Source: Streptococcus penaeicida
GTDB lineage: Bacteria; Bacillota; Bacilli; Lactobacillales; Streptococcaceae
Assembly (NCBI RefSeq): GCF_002887775.1
Contig: NZ_LOCM01000020.1
Coordinates: 1 to 64,000, forward strand
Direction of reading: 5' to 3'
DNA length: 64,000 bases
Made by a program: the position numbers and the translations under genes. Each line of letters begins with the position of its first letter. The first letter of the stretch is position 1. Below are positions 1-7,854 of this stretch, piece after piece. The notes beneath the pieces were generated by a model. That model made no database searches, was not told the origin of the DNA, and saw nothing but the letters and a program-made list of their open reading frames with translations.

Positions 1-62
1 AATTGGCTTGAACACCTATATTGTACCGCGTTAGGAGTCTTTTGGGTATAACCTTTGATGCA

Positions 63-86
63 CACCCGCATAGCGGGTGGTTTTTT
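63..86 (+). terminator. Rho-independent terminator
   Basis: A 7-bp GC-rich stem (CACCCGC / GCGGGTG, 3-nt loop) is followed by six T residues on the plus strand. A second hairpin (GTTTCAC / GTGAAAC, 87-109) follows without a T run. The transcript that ends here starts left of the window. Confidence 0.75.
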
Positions 87-128
87 GTTTCACACCTTCG
101 GAGTGAAACGGACTAAAAGTCACATAAT

Positions 129-158
129 AAAAAGATTGGAAAATTTTCCAATCTTTTT
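129..158. terminator. Bidirectional terminator between the left edge and fetB
   Basis: A perfect 30-bp inverted repeat, A-rich on the left and T-rich on the right, so it can end transcripts from both sides. It touches the stop codon of the minus-strand fetB gene. Confidence 0.75.
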
Positions 159-930
159 TAATTTTTCTTGACTTGTAATTGTTTCTTTTTGTTGAAAAAT
201 CCCTTATAAGCTAGGTAAGAAGCGATAAAGGAAGCGATGGAAGTTGTCGAGAGTAACATGAAGGTAACCATCATTTGGTATTTGACAGCTTGAATCGGAG
301 AAGTTCCTGCTAGAATTAGCCCCGTCATCATCCCTGGTAAGGAAACAATCCCTAAAGTTTTAGCAGAATCTATGGTTGGCACCATCCCTGTCCGAATAAC
401 GTCACGAATAATGTCGATAGAAGCTGGTAAAATATCTGCGCCAAGCGCCAATTTGGTCTCTACTTCTTCTTGTTTATCACGGAAAGAAGCTAACAGTTGT
501 TTGTAACAAAGCCCAATGGCCACCATTGAGTTACTAATAATCATTCCTCCGACAGGAATCATTTGGTTTGGAACAAATTGTAAAATGCCTGAAAAAATCA
601 GGACTGACAAGGTAATACTTGCTCCTAAAGTAATGGCAATAAAGGAAATTTTAAAGCCATTGCTGATGCCTTTACCACGATTGGCAGCATTATGAGAGGC
701 ATTGAGTATCATAAAGAGTAAAAGTAATGCTGTAAAGATAGGATTCTTGTAGCCAAAAATGTAATCTAGATAAAACCGACAATTAAGAGTTGAATAACAG
801 CTCTGACAGCACTAATGATAATTTCTTTCTCAAGTTTCAGTTTTTGCCAATAAGAAAAGAAAAGGGTAATTAGAACTAATGAGGATGCTAAAAGCAAGGA
901 TGTTACGGAAATATTATCTGCGCCACTCAT
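158..930 (-). pseudogene. fetB: FetB-like ABC permease (UPF0014), frameshifted
   Basis: Membrane subunit of a FetAB/YbbLM-type ABC exporter, a family tied to iron export and peroxide resistance in E. coli. The ATG at 930 overlaps the fetA stop (ATGA) and opens a frame that runs 54 codons to a TAG at 768-766. The frame that continues as ...DYIFGYKNPIF... and then ILNASHNAANRG lies one base off; restoring one base near 769-771 joins the two into a protein of about 257 residues, the usual family length. The part from 712 leftward is intact and has the expected hydrophobic segments. A sequencing deletion and a real mutation look the same here. Confidence 0.8.
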
Positions 931-1583
931 TTAATCACCTCCAAACTTTCTAATTGACCTTGTACAATGGTCATCACCTTATTGGCATATTTACGAGATT
1001 GGCTAGAATCATGGGTAATCCAGAGAATAGTCATCCCTTCTGCTTGTAAATTAGCAATCACTTCTTCAACGATCTCTTTGTTTTGCGTATCCAATGATGA
1101 GGTCACTTCGTCAAGGAGAAGTACTTTTGGAGTAAATAGAAGCTGTCTAATCAAAGCAATTCTTTGTTTTTCTCCACCTGATAATTTTTTGACATCTTGC
1201 TCTAGATAAGAAAGATCCATTTTGAAGAGGTCAAACAAATTTTTAACGCGGTCTTGGTCCATTGGCAAATGGCGAATATCAAAAGGAAATTGGATGTTAT
1301 CCTTAACGATTTCACCAAACAAATAAGGTGTTTGGAAACAGTAAGACACTTGCTGTCTTAATTGCGTTGGTTCATAATCTTCTAGTTTTTTCCCCTCAAA
1401 GGTAATATGACCACTTGTCGGGCTTTGTAATGATGAAGCCAATTTTAAAAGGGTACTTTTACCACCCCCTGATGGACCAACAATGGAAACAAAATCTCCT
1501 TGCTCAATCGCAAAACTAATATCACTTAGAATCGTTTTACCGTCGGCAACAAAGGAGACATCTGTAAAATCTAATAATGCCAT
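927..1583 (-). CDS. fetA: FetA-like ABC transporter ATP-binding protein
   Basis: ATPase subunit, about 218 residues, of the FetAB-type exporter with the downstream permease. It has Walker A (GPSGGGKST), the ABC signature (LSGGEKQR), Walker B (VLLLDEVTSSLD) and an H-loop (WITHD). The reading frame extends upstream to 1616, but I place the start at the ATG at 1583 because AGGAG lies 8 nt before it and the family usually begins MALLDF-like. The 4-bp ATGA overlap with fetB implies translational coupling. Metal export is known for E. coli FetAB; the substrate here is inferred. Short for an ABC ATPase but normal for this subfamily. Confidence 0.85.
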   Translation of the reverse strand: MALLDFTDVSFVADGKTILSDISFAIEQGDFVSIVGPSGGGKSTLLKLASSLQSPTSGHITFEGKKLEDYEPTQLRQQVSYCFQTPYLFGEIVKDNIQFPFDIRHLPMDQDRVKNLFDLFKMDLSYLEQDVKKLSGGEKQRIALIRQLLFTPKVLLLDEVTSSLDTQNKEIVEEVIANLQAEGMTILWITHDSSQSRKYANKVMTIVQGQLESLEVIK

Positions 1584-1693
1584 TTCTTTCTCCTGTTGTT
1601 TCTTAATTATAATCATTCTTAATAACTAGTTTACCACTTCTTTCGATAAAAGTCCTTATTTGCGATTAAAAAATGAGAAGATAAGAGATTAGC

Positions 1694-1720
1694 ATAAAAA
1701 AACTAGGACTATTGTCCTAG
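1694..1720 (-). terminator. Terminator after the thioesterase gene
   Basis: Stem CTAGGAC / GTCCTAG with a 4-nt loop, followed on the minus strand by a run of seven T. It separates the thioesterase gene from fetAB. Confidence 0.8.
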
Positions 1721-1746
1721 CTAAATGAATGATTCAGATATTAATT

Positions 1747-2136
1747 TTATTCAATTTTACCAGTGATGTAAAGGGTTAGGCTCACTTTTGTTAAAACTTT
1801 ACCATCCTTGTTTTTCACTTCTACGTCAACAACTTGAGTTGTGCGACCACTATGCACAGCTTTTCCTTCAACCCAAAGCGTCTCACCTAAGCGACTGGCT
1901 TTAAGGTAGTTAATATTAGCTTGCAAGGTTACAGCATTAACGCCTAAGGACTTAGCAACTAGACCACCAACTTGGTCACAAAGGGTAAAAAGATAGCCAC
2001 CATGCGAAATGTTGTAATAATTTAAAGAATGTTCAACAACTTCTGTTGTCATCACAGCATGACCAGCTTCTAAAGTTTCAATCTTATAATTTTCAAAAAC
2101 GCGAATTTCAGCTAATTCAATATCTTCTTTTTTCAT
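1747..2136 (-). CDS. PaaI-family hotdog thioesterase
   Basis: 129-residue single hotdog-fold protein of the PaaI/YbgC-like acyl-CoA thioesterase group. The motif HGGYLFTLCDQVGG (about residues 46-59) matches the helix that carries the catalytic Asp in this family, and the C-terminal strand pattern (VDVEVKNKDGKVLTKVSLTLYI) closes the fold. Likely a cytosolic enzyme hydrolysing an acyl- or aryl-CoA; the substrate cannot be read from sequence. A good SD (CGAGGT) precedes the ATG. It is a single-gene unit with its own terminator. Confidence 0.85.
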   Translation of the reverse strand: MKKEDIELAEIRVFENYKIETLEAGHAVMTTEVVEHSLNYYNISHGGYLFTLCDQVGGLVAKSLGVNAVTLQANINYLKASRLGETLWVEGKAVHSGRTTQVVDVEVKNKDGKVLTKVSLTLYITGKIE

Positions 2137-2221
2137 TTTTCTACCTCGTATATAGTCATTACAGTTCTTAATTATACTATAAAATAGACATCTGAGCTAA
2201 AAAAATATTTGTGAAAATAGT

Positions 2222-2680
2222 TTACTTGGTTTGCGAACTAGCAAAAGTTTCACGCATCTTAATAAAGCGTTTTTGAGTCTTCCATCCATCATAGCCCATC
2301 CTTTGGTAAAAAGCATGCGCCTCAAGCCTTTGAGAGCCAGAATTCAAGCGGATAAAGGCAAACTGTCTATCCATGGCCCATGCTTCAAAAAAAGTCAACA
2401 AGGCTTTGCCAATCCCTTTTCCTTGGCTAGAATGAACCACTGCTAAGCCTAAAATATTGAGACCAGGATCACTGTAAATCGTTTCATAAACCTCTGCTTC
2501 TAAAAACCCAAGAACCTGTTGACTCTCATCATCCTCAAAAACAAAAATAGGATGGTCTTGATTGTGATGAAAGCGAGCAAGTTGTTTTGTCACAGATTCA
2601 AGTGGTTGGTCATAACCCAAATCTTCCTTACAAATCACTTGTAAACTTGGGGCATCTTCTACTCTAGCAAAACGAATCAT
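2222..2680 (-). CDS. GNAT family N-acetyltransferase
   Basis: 152-residue Gcn5-related acetyltransferase. The acetyl-CoA pyrophosphate loop is visible as SSQGKGIGKALL (Q/RxxGxG/A), preceded by the beta strand LGLAVV and followed by the C-terminal strand and helix around LEAHAFYQRMGY. The frame opens at 2695, but GGAGG lies inside that extension 9 nt before the ATG at 2680, so 2680 is the likely start (MIRFARVED). The acceptor substrate is unknown; free amines and ribosomal proteins are both possible in this family. Confidence 0.85.
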   Translation of the reverse strand: MIRFARVEDAPSLQVICKEDLGYDQPLESVTKQLARFHHNQDHPIFVFEDDESQQVLGFLEAEVYETIYSDPGLNILGLAVVHSSQGKGIGKALLTFFEAWAMDRQFAFIRLNSGSQRLEAHAFYQRMGYDGWKTQKRFIKMRETFASSQTK

Positions 2681-2733
2681 TGGATTTTCCTCCATATAGT
2701 TTTCTCTTTTTTACGTGATCAGTCATTTATAAT

Positions 2734-2768
2734 CAAAAACTGATTTATCTCTAGCAAATAAATCAGTT
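2734..2768 (-). terminator. Terminator after the deoxyribosyltransferase gene
   Basis: A 10-bp stem (AACTGATTTA / TAAATCAGTT) with an 11-nt loop, followed by five T on the minus strand. Confidence 0.75.
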
Positions 2769-2820
2769 CAATTGTCTCTCATTTTAAAAACAACTTTGAT
2801 TATTTCAATCTAAAAATGAT

Positions 2821-3300
2821 TTAGTTGTTATCGAAGTCAGCAATGGCATCCAAGAGTTCCTGGCTTGAGCTAACCACTTTACCATTTAATTTGATAAGTC
2901 CTACAGTATACAAATTCACATAACCAAATTGTGATTCTCCAACGGTTTGGAGAGCATCTAATTTTTGTTGGTTATCCGCTCCTAATTGGCGGGAATCTGT
3001 ATAAAGTCCCAAGACAGGAATACCTGCTTGATAGGCAATTCCAATTTCTGACGCAACGCCAGGATCAATCACCTGACCATCCAAGACCGCAATCACAAAA
3101 TCACTCTCTAGAACGGCTTGCGTATCTAACATAGCAATCATTTTAGAATCAGCATAGGCATTTTTATCATTAATCTCACCTTGTTCTTGTGGCAAGAAAA
3201 CCGTAGCTTCAGGGTAAGCCTTACGAATTTTCTCCACCAAAACTTGGTTAAAGGTAAATTCCATCTCAGTAAATAAGGGACTTGCAAAATAAATCTTCAT
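2821..3300 (-). CDS. Nucleoside 2-deoxyribosyltransferase
   Basis: 159 residues, full length for the family. It transfers deoxyribose between nucleobases in nucleoside salvage. The N-terminal strand IYFASPLF, the central FVIAVLDG and the segment DPGVASEIGIAY are family hallmarks; Glu85 in the last segment sits where the catalytic Glu lies in lactobacillal enzymes. SD GAGGAG is 6-7 nt before the ATG. It is flanked by terminators on both sides, so it is probably monocistronic. Cytosolic, no membrane segment. A two-domain purine-specific versus broad type cannot be told apart here. Confidence 0.9.
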   Translation of the reverse strand: MKIYFASPLFTEMEFTFNQVLVEKIRKAYPEATVFLPQEQGEINDKNAYADSKMIAMLDTQAVLESDFVIAVLDGQVIDPGVASEIGIAYQAGIPVLGLYTDSRQLGADNQQKLDALQTVGESQFGYVNLYTVGLIKLNGKVVSSSQELLDAIADFDNN

Positions 3301-3348
3301 GGGAAACTCCTCTATTTTTAGTACTACTATTATAACACGACCGCAAGA

Positions 3349-3372
3349 AAAATCTGCCTCTTAATGAGGCAG
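3349..3372 (-). terminator. Terminator after the XRE regulator gene
   Basis: Stem CTGCCTC / GAGGCAG with a 5-nt loop and a minus-strand T run, just past the stop codon at 3377. Confidence 0.8.
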
Positions 3373-3376
3373 CTAT

Positions 3377-4369
3377 CTAATCTTCAGCTTTTATGACTAT
3401 TTTAGTTATGGTCATCACGATAACAAAAAGAATTCCAGCGATTGGCCAAATAATCCAGGTCATTCCCCAGCTATTAGTGATAAAGGACCATCCTAAATAA
3501 ATAACGGTTGCTGATAACCAGTAGATACTTGCCACCCGTGAGATAAGGATTGAACTTTTCTTTTTGGCCAAACTAAAGTCCCCTTCTTCCAGTAATTTTT
3601 GATAACTACTGGCAATCATTGAATTCTTGACAAACAGGTTGACAGCAATAGAGACAATTGAAAGGAGCAAGCAAACCATTAAGATAATAATAAGGTCATC
3701 TTGGGTTAAGAAGGAAAACATGACTAATGGGATGACACCTAGTATGCATAAGATAACGCCTATGACAATCTGTCGCTGATGACGACTGTCAAATTCATTT
3801 TGAAGCTTTCTAACAAGGCCTTCTACCCCATATTCCGTATCGATGGCTTCTTTTTCTAAGTAATCAAATTTCTTAAGATGATTATCACTTGAAATAAAAA
3901 TGGAGACAGCAATTGCGACAAATATAAGAAGCACGCCAATACCAATTGCTCCAGCAATTCCTTCTGAGAGACCCATTAATTTATTTTCAGCCATCCCAGA
4001 TAAGGCAAGTAATGCTATGGGGGATAAAACACTGAGACTTGAAGCTAATGCTACCTTAGGGCTGTCTACTTGCACCTGATTTAAATAATCTTGAGCTTCC
4101 GAAAGTGTAACAAATCGTTTTGGTCCCTGTTCGTCATGACTTTCTACAAGCTTTCCGCTTTCTTCTTTTGGATAGTCATCCTTTAACAAGTAATCTGTTG
4201 AAACATCAAAAATAGCTGCCATTTGAATGATTCTATTTAAATCCGGAATGGATTGAGCACTTTCCCACTTTGAGACAGACTGTCTTGAAACATCTAATTT
4301 TTCTGCCAATTGTTCTTGGCTCCATGCATTCCGTTTTCTTTCCTCAATAATCTTATCTGCTAAAATCAT
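3377..4369 (-). CDS. XRE-family regulator with C-terminal membrane domain
   Basis: 330 residues. The N-terminal 65 residues form a Cro/CI-type HTH (WSQEQLAEKLDVSRQSVSKWE), followed by a linker and about five hydrophobic segments in the C-terminal two thirds, so it is a membrane-anchored regulator of a type common in Firmicutes. A TTG-initiated extension to 4384 exists, but GGAGG stands 8 nt before the ATG at 4369, so I chose that start. Target genes are unknown. Two 10-bp direct repeats lie in its upstream region and could be an autoregulatory operator. Monocistronic with its own terminator. Confidence 0.85.
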   Translation of the reverse strand: MILADKIIEERKRNAWSQEQLAEKLDVSRQSVSKWESAQSIPDLNRIIQMAAIFDVSTDYLLKDDYPKEESGKLVESHDEQGPKRFVTLSEAQDYLNQVQVDSPKVALASSLSVLSPIALLALSGMAENKLMGLSEGIAGAIGIGVLLIFVAIAVSIFISSDNHLKKFDYLEKEAIDTEYGVEGLVRKLQNEFDSRHQRQIVIGVILCILGVIPLVMFSFLTQDDLIIILMVCLLLSIVSIAVNLFVKNSMIASSYQKLLEEGDFSLAKKKSSILISRVASIYWLSATVIYLGWSFITNSWGMTWIIWPIAGILFVIVMTITKIVIKAED

Positions 4370-4416
4370 TGTTCTTACCTCCAAGTACTTGATAGCTTTA
4401 GCATACTTAAAAATGG

Positions 4417-4468
4417 AGTTGCAAGCTATAAAGTGAGCACGTCAATTTGTCAACTGTCAGTTGCAAGC
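4417..4468. repeat. Paired 10-bp direct repeats upstream of the XRE gene
   Basis: AGTTGCAAGC occurs at 4417-4426 and 4459-4468, 42 bp apart (four helical turns), in the likely promoter region of the XRE regulator. An operator role is inference. Confidence 0.4.
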
Positions 4469-4556
4469 CTGATTTAATGCTATTTATTGCATCATTCTTT
4501 AAGATAATTATATCATGAAAAAATGGACTAAAGCTCTCAATTTGATACCACTTCTA

Positions 4557-4586
4557 AGAAAAAAAGTCATCTTTAGAGATGACTTT
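4557..4586 (-). terminator. Terminator after the NUDIX gene
   Basis: Stem AAAGTCATCT / AGATGACTTT followed by a T-rich run on the minus strand, just beyond the stop at 4596. Confidence 0.8.
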
Positions 4587-4595
4587 CAGATCCTA

Positions 4596-5051
4596 TTATT
4601 TGAGAATATCTTTCCAAACACCATCTTCTTGGAAGAAAAAGTGCTCGCTGACATCATCACGTAAGAAAACTTCTAGCATGATGTCCATGGATGAAGCTAA
4701 TTTCAAGTGCTTGAGTTCTTCTAAATCAACCCAGTAAACTTCACCTTCATCTGATGATTGCAATTGACCTGAGAATTTATTGGTTTTATAAAGAAAGACA
4801 ACATAGCGAGAGCCATCGGAATTGGTCCAATCTTTGATGCCACATATTTCCAAATCGCTGATATCTAAGCCAGTCTCTTCTTTGATTTCTCTTATGGTCG
4901 AGTCGACTACTGACTCTTCATAGTGAACGTGTCCACCTGGGAAAGTTATTCCCCACCAGTCATTGCTGACCTTATCCTGAACTAAAACACGCCCTTGATC
5001 ATCATAAATCATACACATATTGGTCAGGGTTGTTGCAATTTCTCGCGACAT
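4596..5051 (-). CDS. NUDIX hydrolase
   Basis: 151 residues from the chosen start. The Nudix box GX5EX7REUXEEXGU is complete: GGHVHYEE followed by REIKEETGL at about residues 43-65. The preceding segment WWGITFPGG resembles 8-oxo-dGTP/MutT-like and YtkD/MutX-like pyrophosphatases, so nucleotide sanitation is likely but the substrate is not proven. An in-frame extension reaches 5129, but AAGGAG lies 7 nt before the ATG at 5051 (MSREIATTL), which is the better start. Cytosolic, monocistronic. Confidence 0.85.
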   Translation of the reverse strand: MSREIATTLTNMCMIYDDQGRVLVQDKVSNDWWGITFPGGHVHYEESVVDSTIREIKEETGLDISDLEICGIKDWTNSDGSRYVVFLYKTNKFSGQLQSSDEGEVYWVDLEELKHLKLASSMDIMLEVFLRDDVSEHFFFQEDGVWKDILK

Positions 5052-5179
5052 TTTAAGACTCCTTATTTCTAAAGATTTGTATTCTGATATCTTAGCTTTT
5101 ACTATTAAAGTATCTGATTTTTCTCCCAATTTGTCAAGTCAATAGGCAATTTAATAACGGTTTGATCCATTTTTCATCA

Positions 5180-5490
5180 AGTATTGACTTTATAAACGAG
5201 GTAAATAAGACCTACAATAATGACTAGCGTCCATAATTATAATCTTGGTATAAGACATAAAGCATCTGTAATGCCAAGCCCTGCAAAAATATCCAAACCA
5301 TCTACCGTTTTAGCTTGATGATCATTTTCAGACAAATAAGCTAGAATAGTATTATCATCTTATTCTGATTGAGTAAATGGAAAGCCCTCTATGCCGGCCC
5401 TTTCTAAAGCTTTCGGACCATACAGCTTCAGACAAAATAGAAACTTCTTGATTATCATCAACCACAATTAGAACCGGTATAAGATTTTTC
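5180..5490 (-). pseudogene. Decayed remnant of a membrane-associated protein gene
   Basis: No intact gene occupies 5130-5565. On the minus strand one frame reads LIPVLIVVDDNQEVSILSEA and then shifts into a second frame reading YGPKALERAGIEGFPFTQSE, a stop, DDNTILAYLSENDHQAK, another stop, and a hydrophobic end (LVIIVGLIYLVYKV). This looks like the C-terminal part of a protein ending in a membrane helix, broken by one frameshift and at least two stop codons. I do not recognise the family. The 5' part is missing. Confidence 0.4.
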
Positions 5491-5565
5491 AGTCACATCA
5501 ATTTACTTTATCTTGCTAAAACAGTATACTATCTAAGTTACTTTAAAAATTAGAAAGTCTGAAAA

Positions 5566-6135
5566 ATGAGAGATGTCGTTTTATTTTTACATATGTCACT
5601 TGATGGCATTGTCGAAGGTCCAAAAGGAGCCATGGATATTGGCTTTGTGGCCTATAATCAAGAACTTGAAGCCTTTGCTCAAAAAAACTTATCCACCGTT
5701 GATACCATCCTTTGGGGTAAAGCAACTTATGAAATGATGTACAGCTATTGGCCTGACATGCTTGATAATCCTGAAGCTACAGATTATGAACGCAGACATG
5801 CCAAGTGGATAAGTGATGTTGAGAAGGTTGTTACTTCTACAAGTCTTAAATCTGCTGACTGGAATAATTCTACCATAGTATCTGAAAATTTAAGCCAATA
5901 TCTTAAAGAGTTGAAAAATAAGGACGGTCAAAATATTTTAATTTTAGGTAGCCCCCGCCTCGGACGCTCCTTACTTTCTGAAAATCTCATCGATAAGATT
6001 AAATTGTCAGTCTCTCCCACTGTTGTTGGGAATGGCTTGCGCCTCTTTGAAGATATCAGCACAGACTTAGAACTAATCAGCTCAGAGTGCTTCAGTACTG
6101 GTGCCCTGGGCCTTGAGTACAAAGTTAAACATTAA
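5566..6135 (+). CDS. Dihydrofolate reductase family protein (RibD C-terminal fold)
   Basis: 189 residues. The pattern VVLFLHMSLDG at the N-terminus, TILWGKATYEMM in the middle and ILGSPRLGRSLL near residue 127 match the YwjB/YyaP group of the RibD C-terminal/DHFR-like reductases, which bind NADPH. The true substrate of this group is not established, so a role in folate or riboflavin synthesis should not be assumed. The upstream ribosome site is weak (AGAAAG). The stop is followed 35 nt later by the DUF1761 gene, so the two probably form one transcript ending at 6596. Confidence 0.75.
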   Translation: MRDVVLFLHMSLDGIVEGPKGAMDIGFVAYNQELEAFAQKNLSTVDTILWGKATYEMMYSYWPDMLDNPEATDYERRHAKWISDVEKVVTSTSLKSADWNNSTIVSENLSQYLKELKNKDGQNILILGSPRLGRSLLSENLIDKIKLSVSPTVVGNGLRLFEDISTDLELISSECFSTGALGLEYKVKH

Positions 6136-6170
6136 TTCACACCCCCAAGCATTCACATTAGGAGAAAAAA

Positions 6171-6550
6171 ATGACACTTATTATCGCAATTGTAGCCGGC
6201 ATTATTAACTTTATGATTGGTGCCCTCTGGTATGGCCTCCTCTTCCAAAAACCTTGGATTGAAGCAATGGGAATTAACCCTGAAGATATTGGTAAAAACG
6301 GCGATGGTAAAAAAGAAATGATTATGACAGTCATCGTTGAAGTTATCATCAGCATTGTTACCATCTTATTCTTATCAGCTATCAATGCTGCAACCCCCTT
6401 AATGCCATCATCATCGGTATTATTACGGTTCTTTCTGGACTTAAGAACTACTTCTTTGAGCAACGTCCAGTAAAATTAATTCTTATCAACGAAAGTTATA
6501 AGATTGTTGCCTTCATGGTAATCGGTTTAGCTTTATTGCTTATTAAATAA
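6171..6550 (+). pseudogene. DUF1761 membrane protein, frameshifted in a C tract
   Basis: The first frame (6171-6473) encodes MTLIIAIVAGIINFMIGALW and further membrane segments typical of DUF1761, then runs into unrelated residues. The family C-terminus (NPLNAIIIGIITVLSGLKNY and onward to LLLIK) continues one base away to a stop at 6550. The shift maps to the five-C run at 6394-6398; six C would restore a protein of about 126 residues. Function of the family is unknown; it is a small integral membrane protein. A good SD (AGGAG) precedes the ATG. Either a slippage mutation or a homopolymer miscall. Confidence 0.75.
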
Positions 6551-6561
6551 AATCAAAATAT

Positions 6562-6596
6562 GCTCCTTTCTGACACTTTCAGATTGGAGCTTTTTT
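6562..6596 (+). terminator. Terminator after the DUF1761 gene
   Basis: GCTCC...GGAGC stem with an inner CTGA/TCAG pairing, followed by six T on the plus strand. Convergent with the minus-strand HIRAN gene. Confidence 0.8.
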
Positions 6597-6600
6597 AGGC

Positions 6601-7002
6601 TTAACTTTCATGTAAATAGATGGCCATTTCAATCTTGGTCCATTGACCTTTTTTCTCTTTACGGGTAATTTTACCAAAAAGCTCCTTGCCCGCATCCATG
6701 AGGCGAGAAAAAATCAGGTTGTCTTTTTTCGGAATATAGCCGATTTTATCACCCTTCAAGGTTGCAATTTTGATCGCCTGGGGATCAAAGCGATTATCTG
6801 GCTCCCGATAGAAGACCAGCTTATCGTCAAGGGCCAGTTGGGCTTCAATGTCCGCGATATTCTCAATGTGACTGGTACCTGCAACTATGGTTTCAAATAA
6901 GTAAATATCTCTTTCGAAGGGAGTTGGCAAAACGAGACCCAATTCCCGATTTTGCAAATACTTAATCAAACCATGATTGTTATTTGTCATTAATTCATTC
7001 AT
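6601..7002 (-). CDS. HIRAN domain protein
   Basis: 133-residue protein. From about residue 34 to the end it matches the HIRAN fold: ETIVAGTSHIE, LVFYREPDNRFDPQAIKI and GDKIGYIPKKDN are typical family segments. In eukaryotic HLTF this domain binds 3' ends of single-stranded DNA; stand-alone bacterial versions are largely uncharacterised. The start overlaps the stop of the upstream J-domain gene by 8 bp, with AGGA 8 nt before the ATG, so the two are translated from one message and probably act together. No membrane segment. A DNA-related role is inference from the domain alone. Confidence 0.8.
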   Translation of the reverse strand: MNELMTNNNHGLIKYLQNRELGLVLPTPFERDIYLFETIVAGTSHIENIADIEAQLALDDKLVFYREPDNRFDPQAIKIATLKGDKIGYIPKKDNLIFSRLMDAGKELFGKITRKEKKGQWTKIEMAIYLHES

Positions 7003-7810
7003 GTTTATTTCCTAATAATTGTTTTAGTGCCTCATTTTGCGTCTTAATGGCTTCTTGATAAGCTACTAGTTGCTTTTGCAGACTATCTTTTCTTTTACGA
7101 ATGATCTCATCAGTTGCCAAATACTCCTTCAAGGTATATGGAGGGACCGACTTAAGTTCTTCAATCTCATTTTGAATGTTTTTTCTTATCACTTCCAATT
7201 TCTTTTGTTCTTGCTCAAGGGAATCTTTAACCGTCGACAAACCAGTTTCACTGTCACTACTGCCCTCTTGTAAAAGTAAATCGATTAGTCTTAAGGTCTT
7301 TAAATCGCAGGCTTTAAATGCTGAAACGACCGATTTGAAAAACTCTGCATCCTGTACACTTTGATCAGGCTGCAAATCTGGGTGCAATTTTTTGACCAAT
7401 AATTTATAGAGTTGTTTCAACTCTTTACTTTCTTCCCCAGTTAATGGTGTGCCATTGACTCTTTCAACAGCTTTCGCCATTTCTTCTAATTTTTCTTGTA
7501 AGCTTTCTTGGTAGTGTTGAAACTCTTGATCTAAAAGTGTCTCGATTTCAACAAGATTAATTTCCTCTTGACGGTTTATCCTGGCTTGGATAAAGTCTTT
7601 TTTCCGTCTCAATCTCATAAAAACTGTGTAGGCTTGATAGATGCGATATTCTAAATCACCATACTCACGGATATAAGAAGCTTTAATATTTTCACAAACC
7701 GTGAACTTAAGCTGATCTCGCTCAAAAACAAGATCAACAATTTCTTTGCGTAAAGCATCAACAGCATTTTTGATAGGACTAAGTCCTGGTAGTAAATGAT
7801 TATTTTCCAT
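6995..7810 (-). CDS. Coiled-coil protein with J-domain-like motif
   Basis: 271 residues, strongly charged and helical. Residues about 15-115 and 190-265 are predicted coiled coil by their heptad-like Leu/Glu/Lys pattern. Between them, residues 128-180 resemble a J domain: LKQLYKLLVKKLHPDLQPD, with the diagnostic HPD at 143-145, then FFKSVVSAFKACDLKTL. It lacks the Gly/Phe and zinc regions of DnaJ, so it would be a class C co-chaperone of DnaK. Overlaps the HIRAN gene by 8 bp. The function is not known; recruitment of DnaK to a DNA-bound partner is one speculative reading. Confidence 0.7.
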   Translation of the reverse strand: MENNHLLPGLSPIKNAVDALRKEIVDLVFERDQLKFTVCENIKASYIREYGDLEYRIYQAYTVFMRLRRKKDFIQARINRQEEINLVEIETLLDQEFQHYQESLQEKLEEMAKAVERVNGTPLTGEESKELKQLYKLLVKKLHPDLQPDQSVQDAEFFKSVVSAFKACDLKTLRLIDLLLQEGSSDSETGLSTVKDSLEQEQKKLEVIRKNIQNEIEELKSVPPYTLKEYLATDEIIRKRKDSLQKQLVAYQEAIKTQNEALKQLLGNKHE

Positions 7811-7854
7811 TTTATTATTTTTTTAAAAGTAAGTTTCTAATTAGTTTCAGAACA

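Noticed and set aside
87..109. Second hairpin (GTTTCAC / GTGAAAC) as another terminator
   Set aside because: No T run follows on either strand; it is better seen as part of the unknown upstream transcript's tail.
967..1209. Open frames antisense to fetA and to many other genes (for example within aroA, metK, nrdE and alaS)
   Set aside because: They mirror strongly coding genes on the opposite strand, lack ribosome sites and have no recognisable domains.
6158..6463. Minus-strand open frame opposite the DUF1761 gene
   Set aside because: It is the mirror of the DUF1761 coding sequence, which has family similarity and its own SD.
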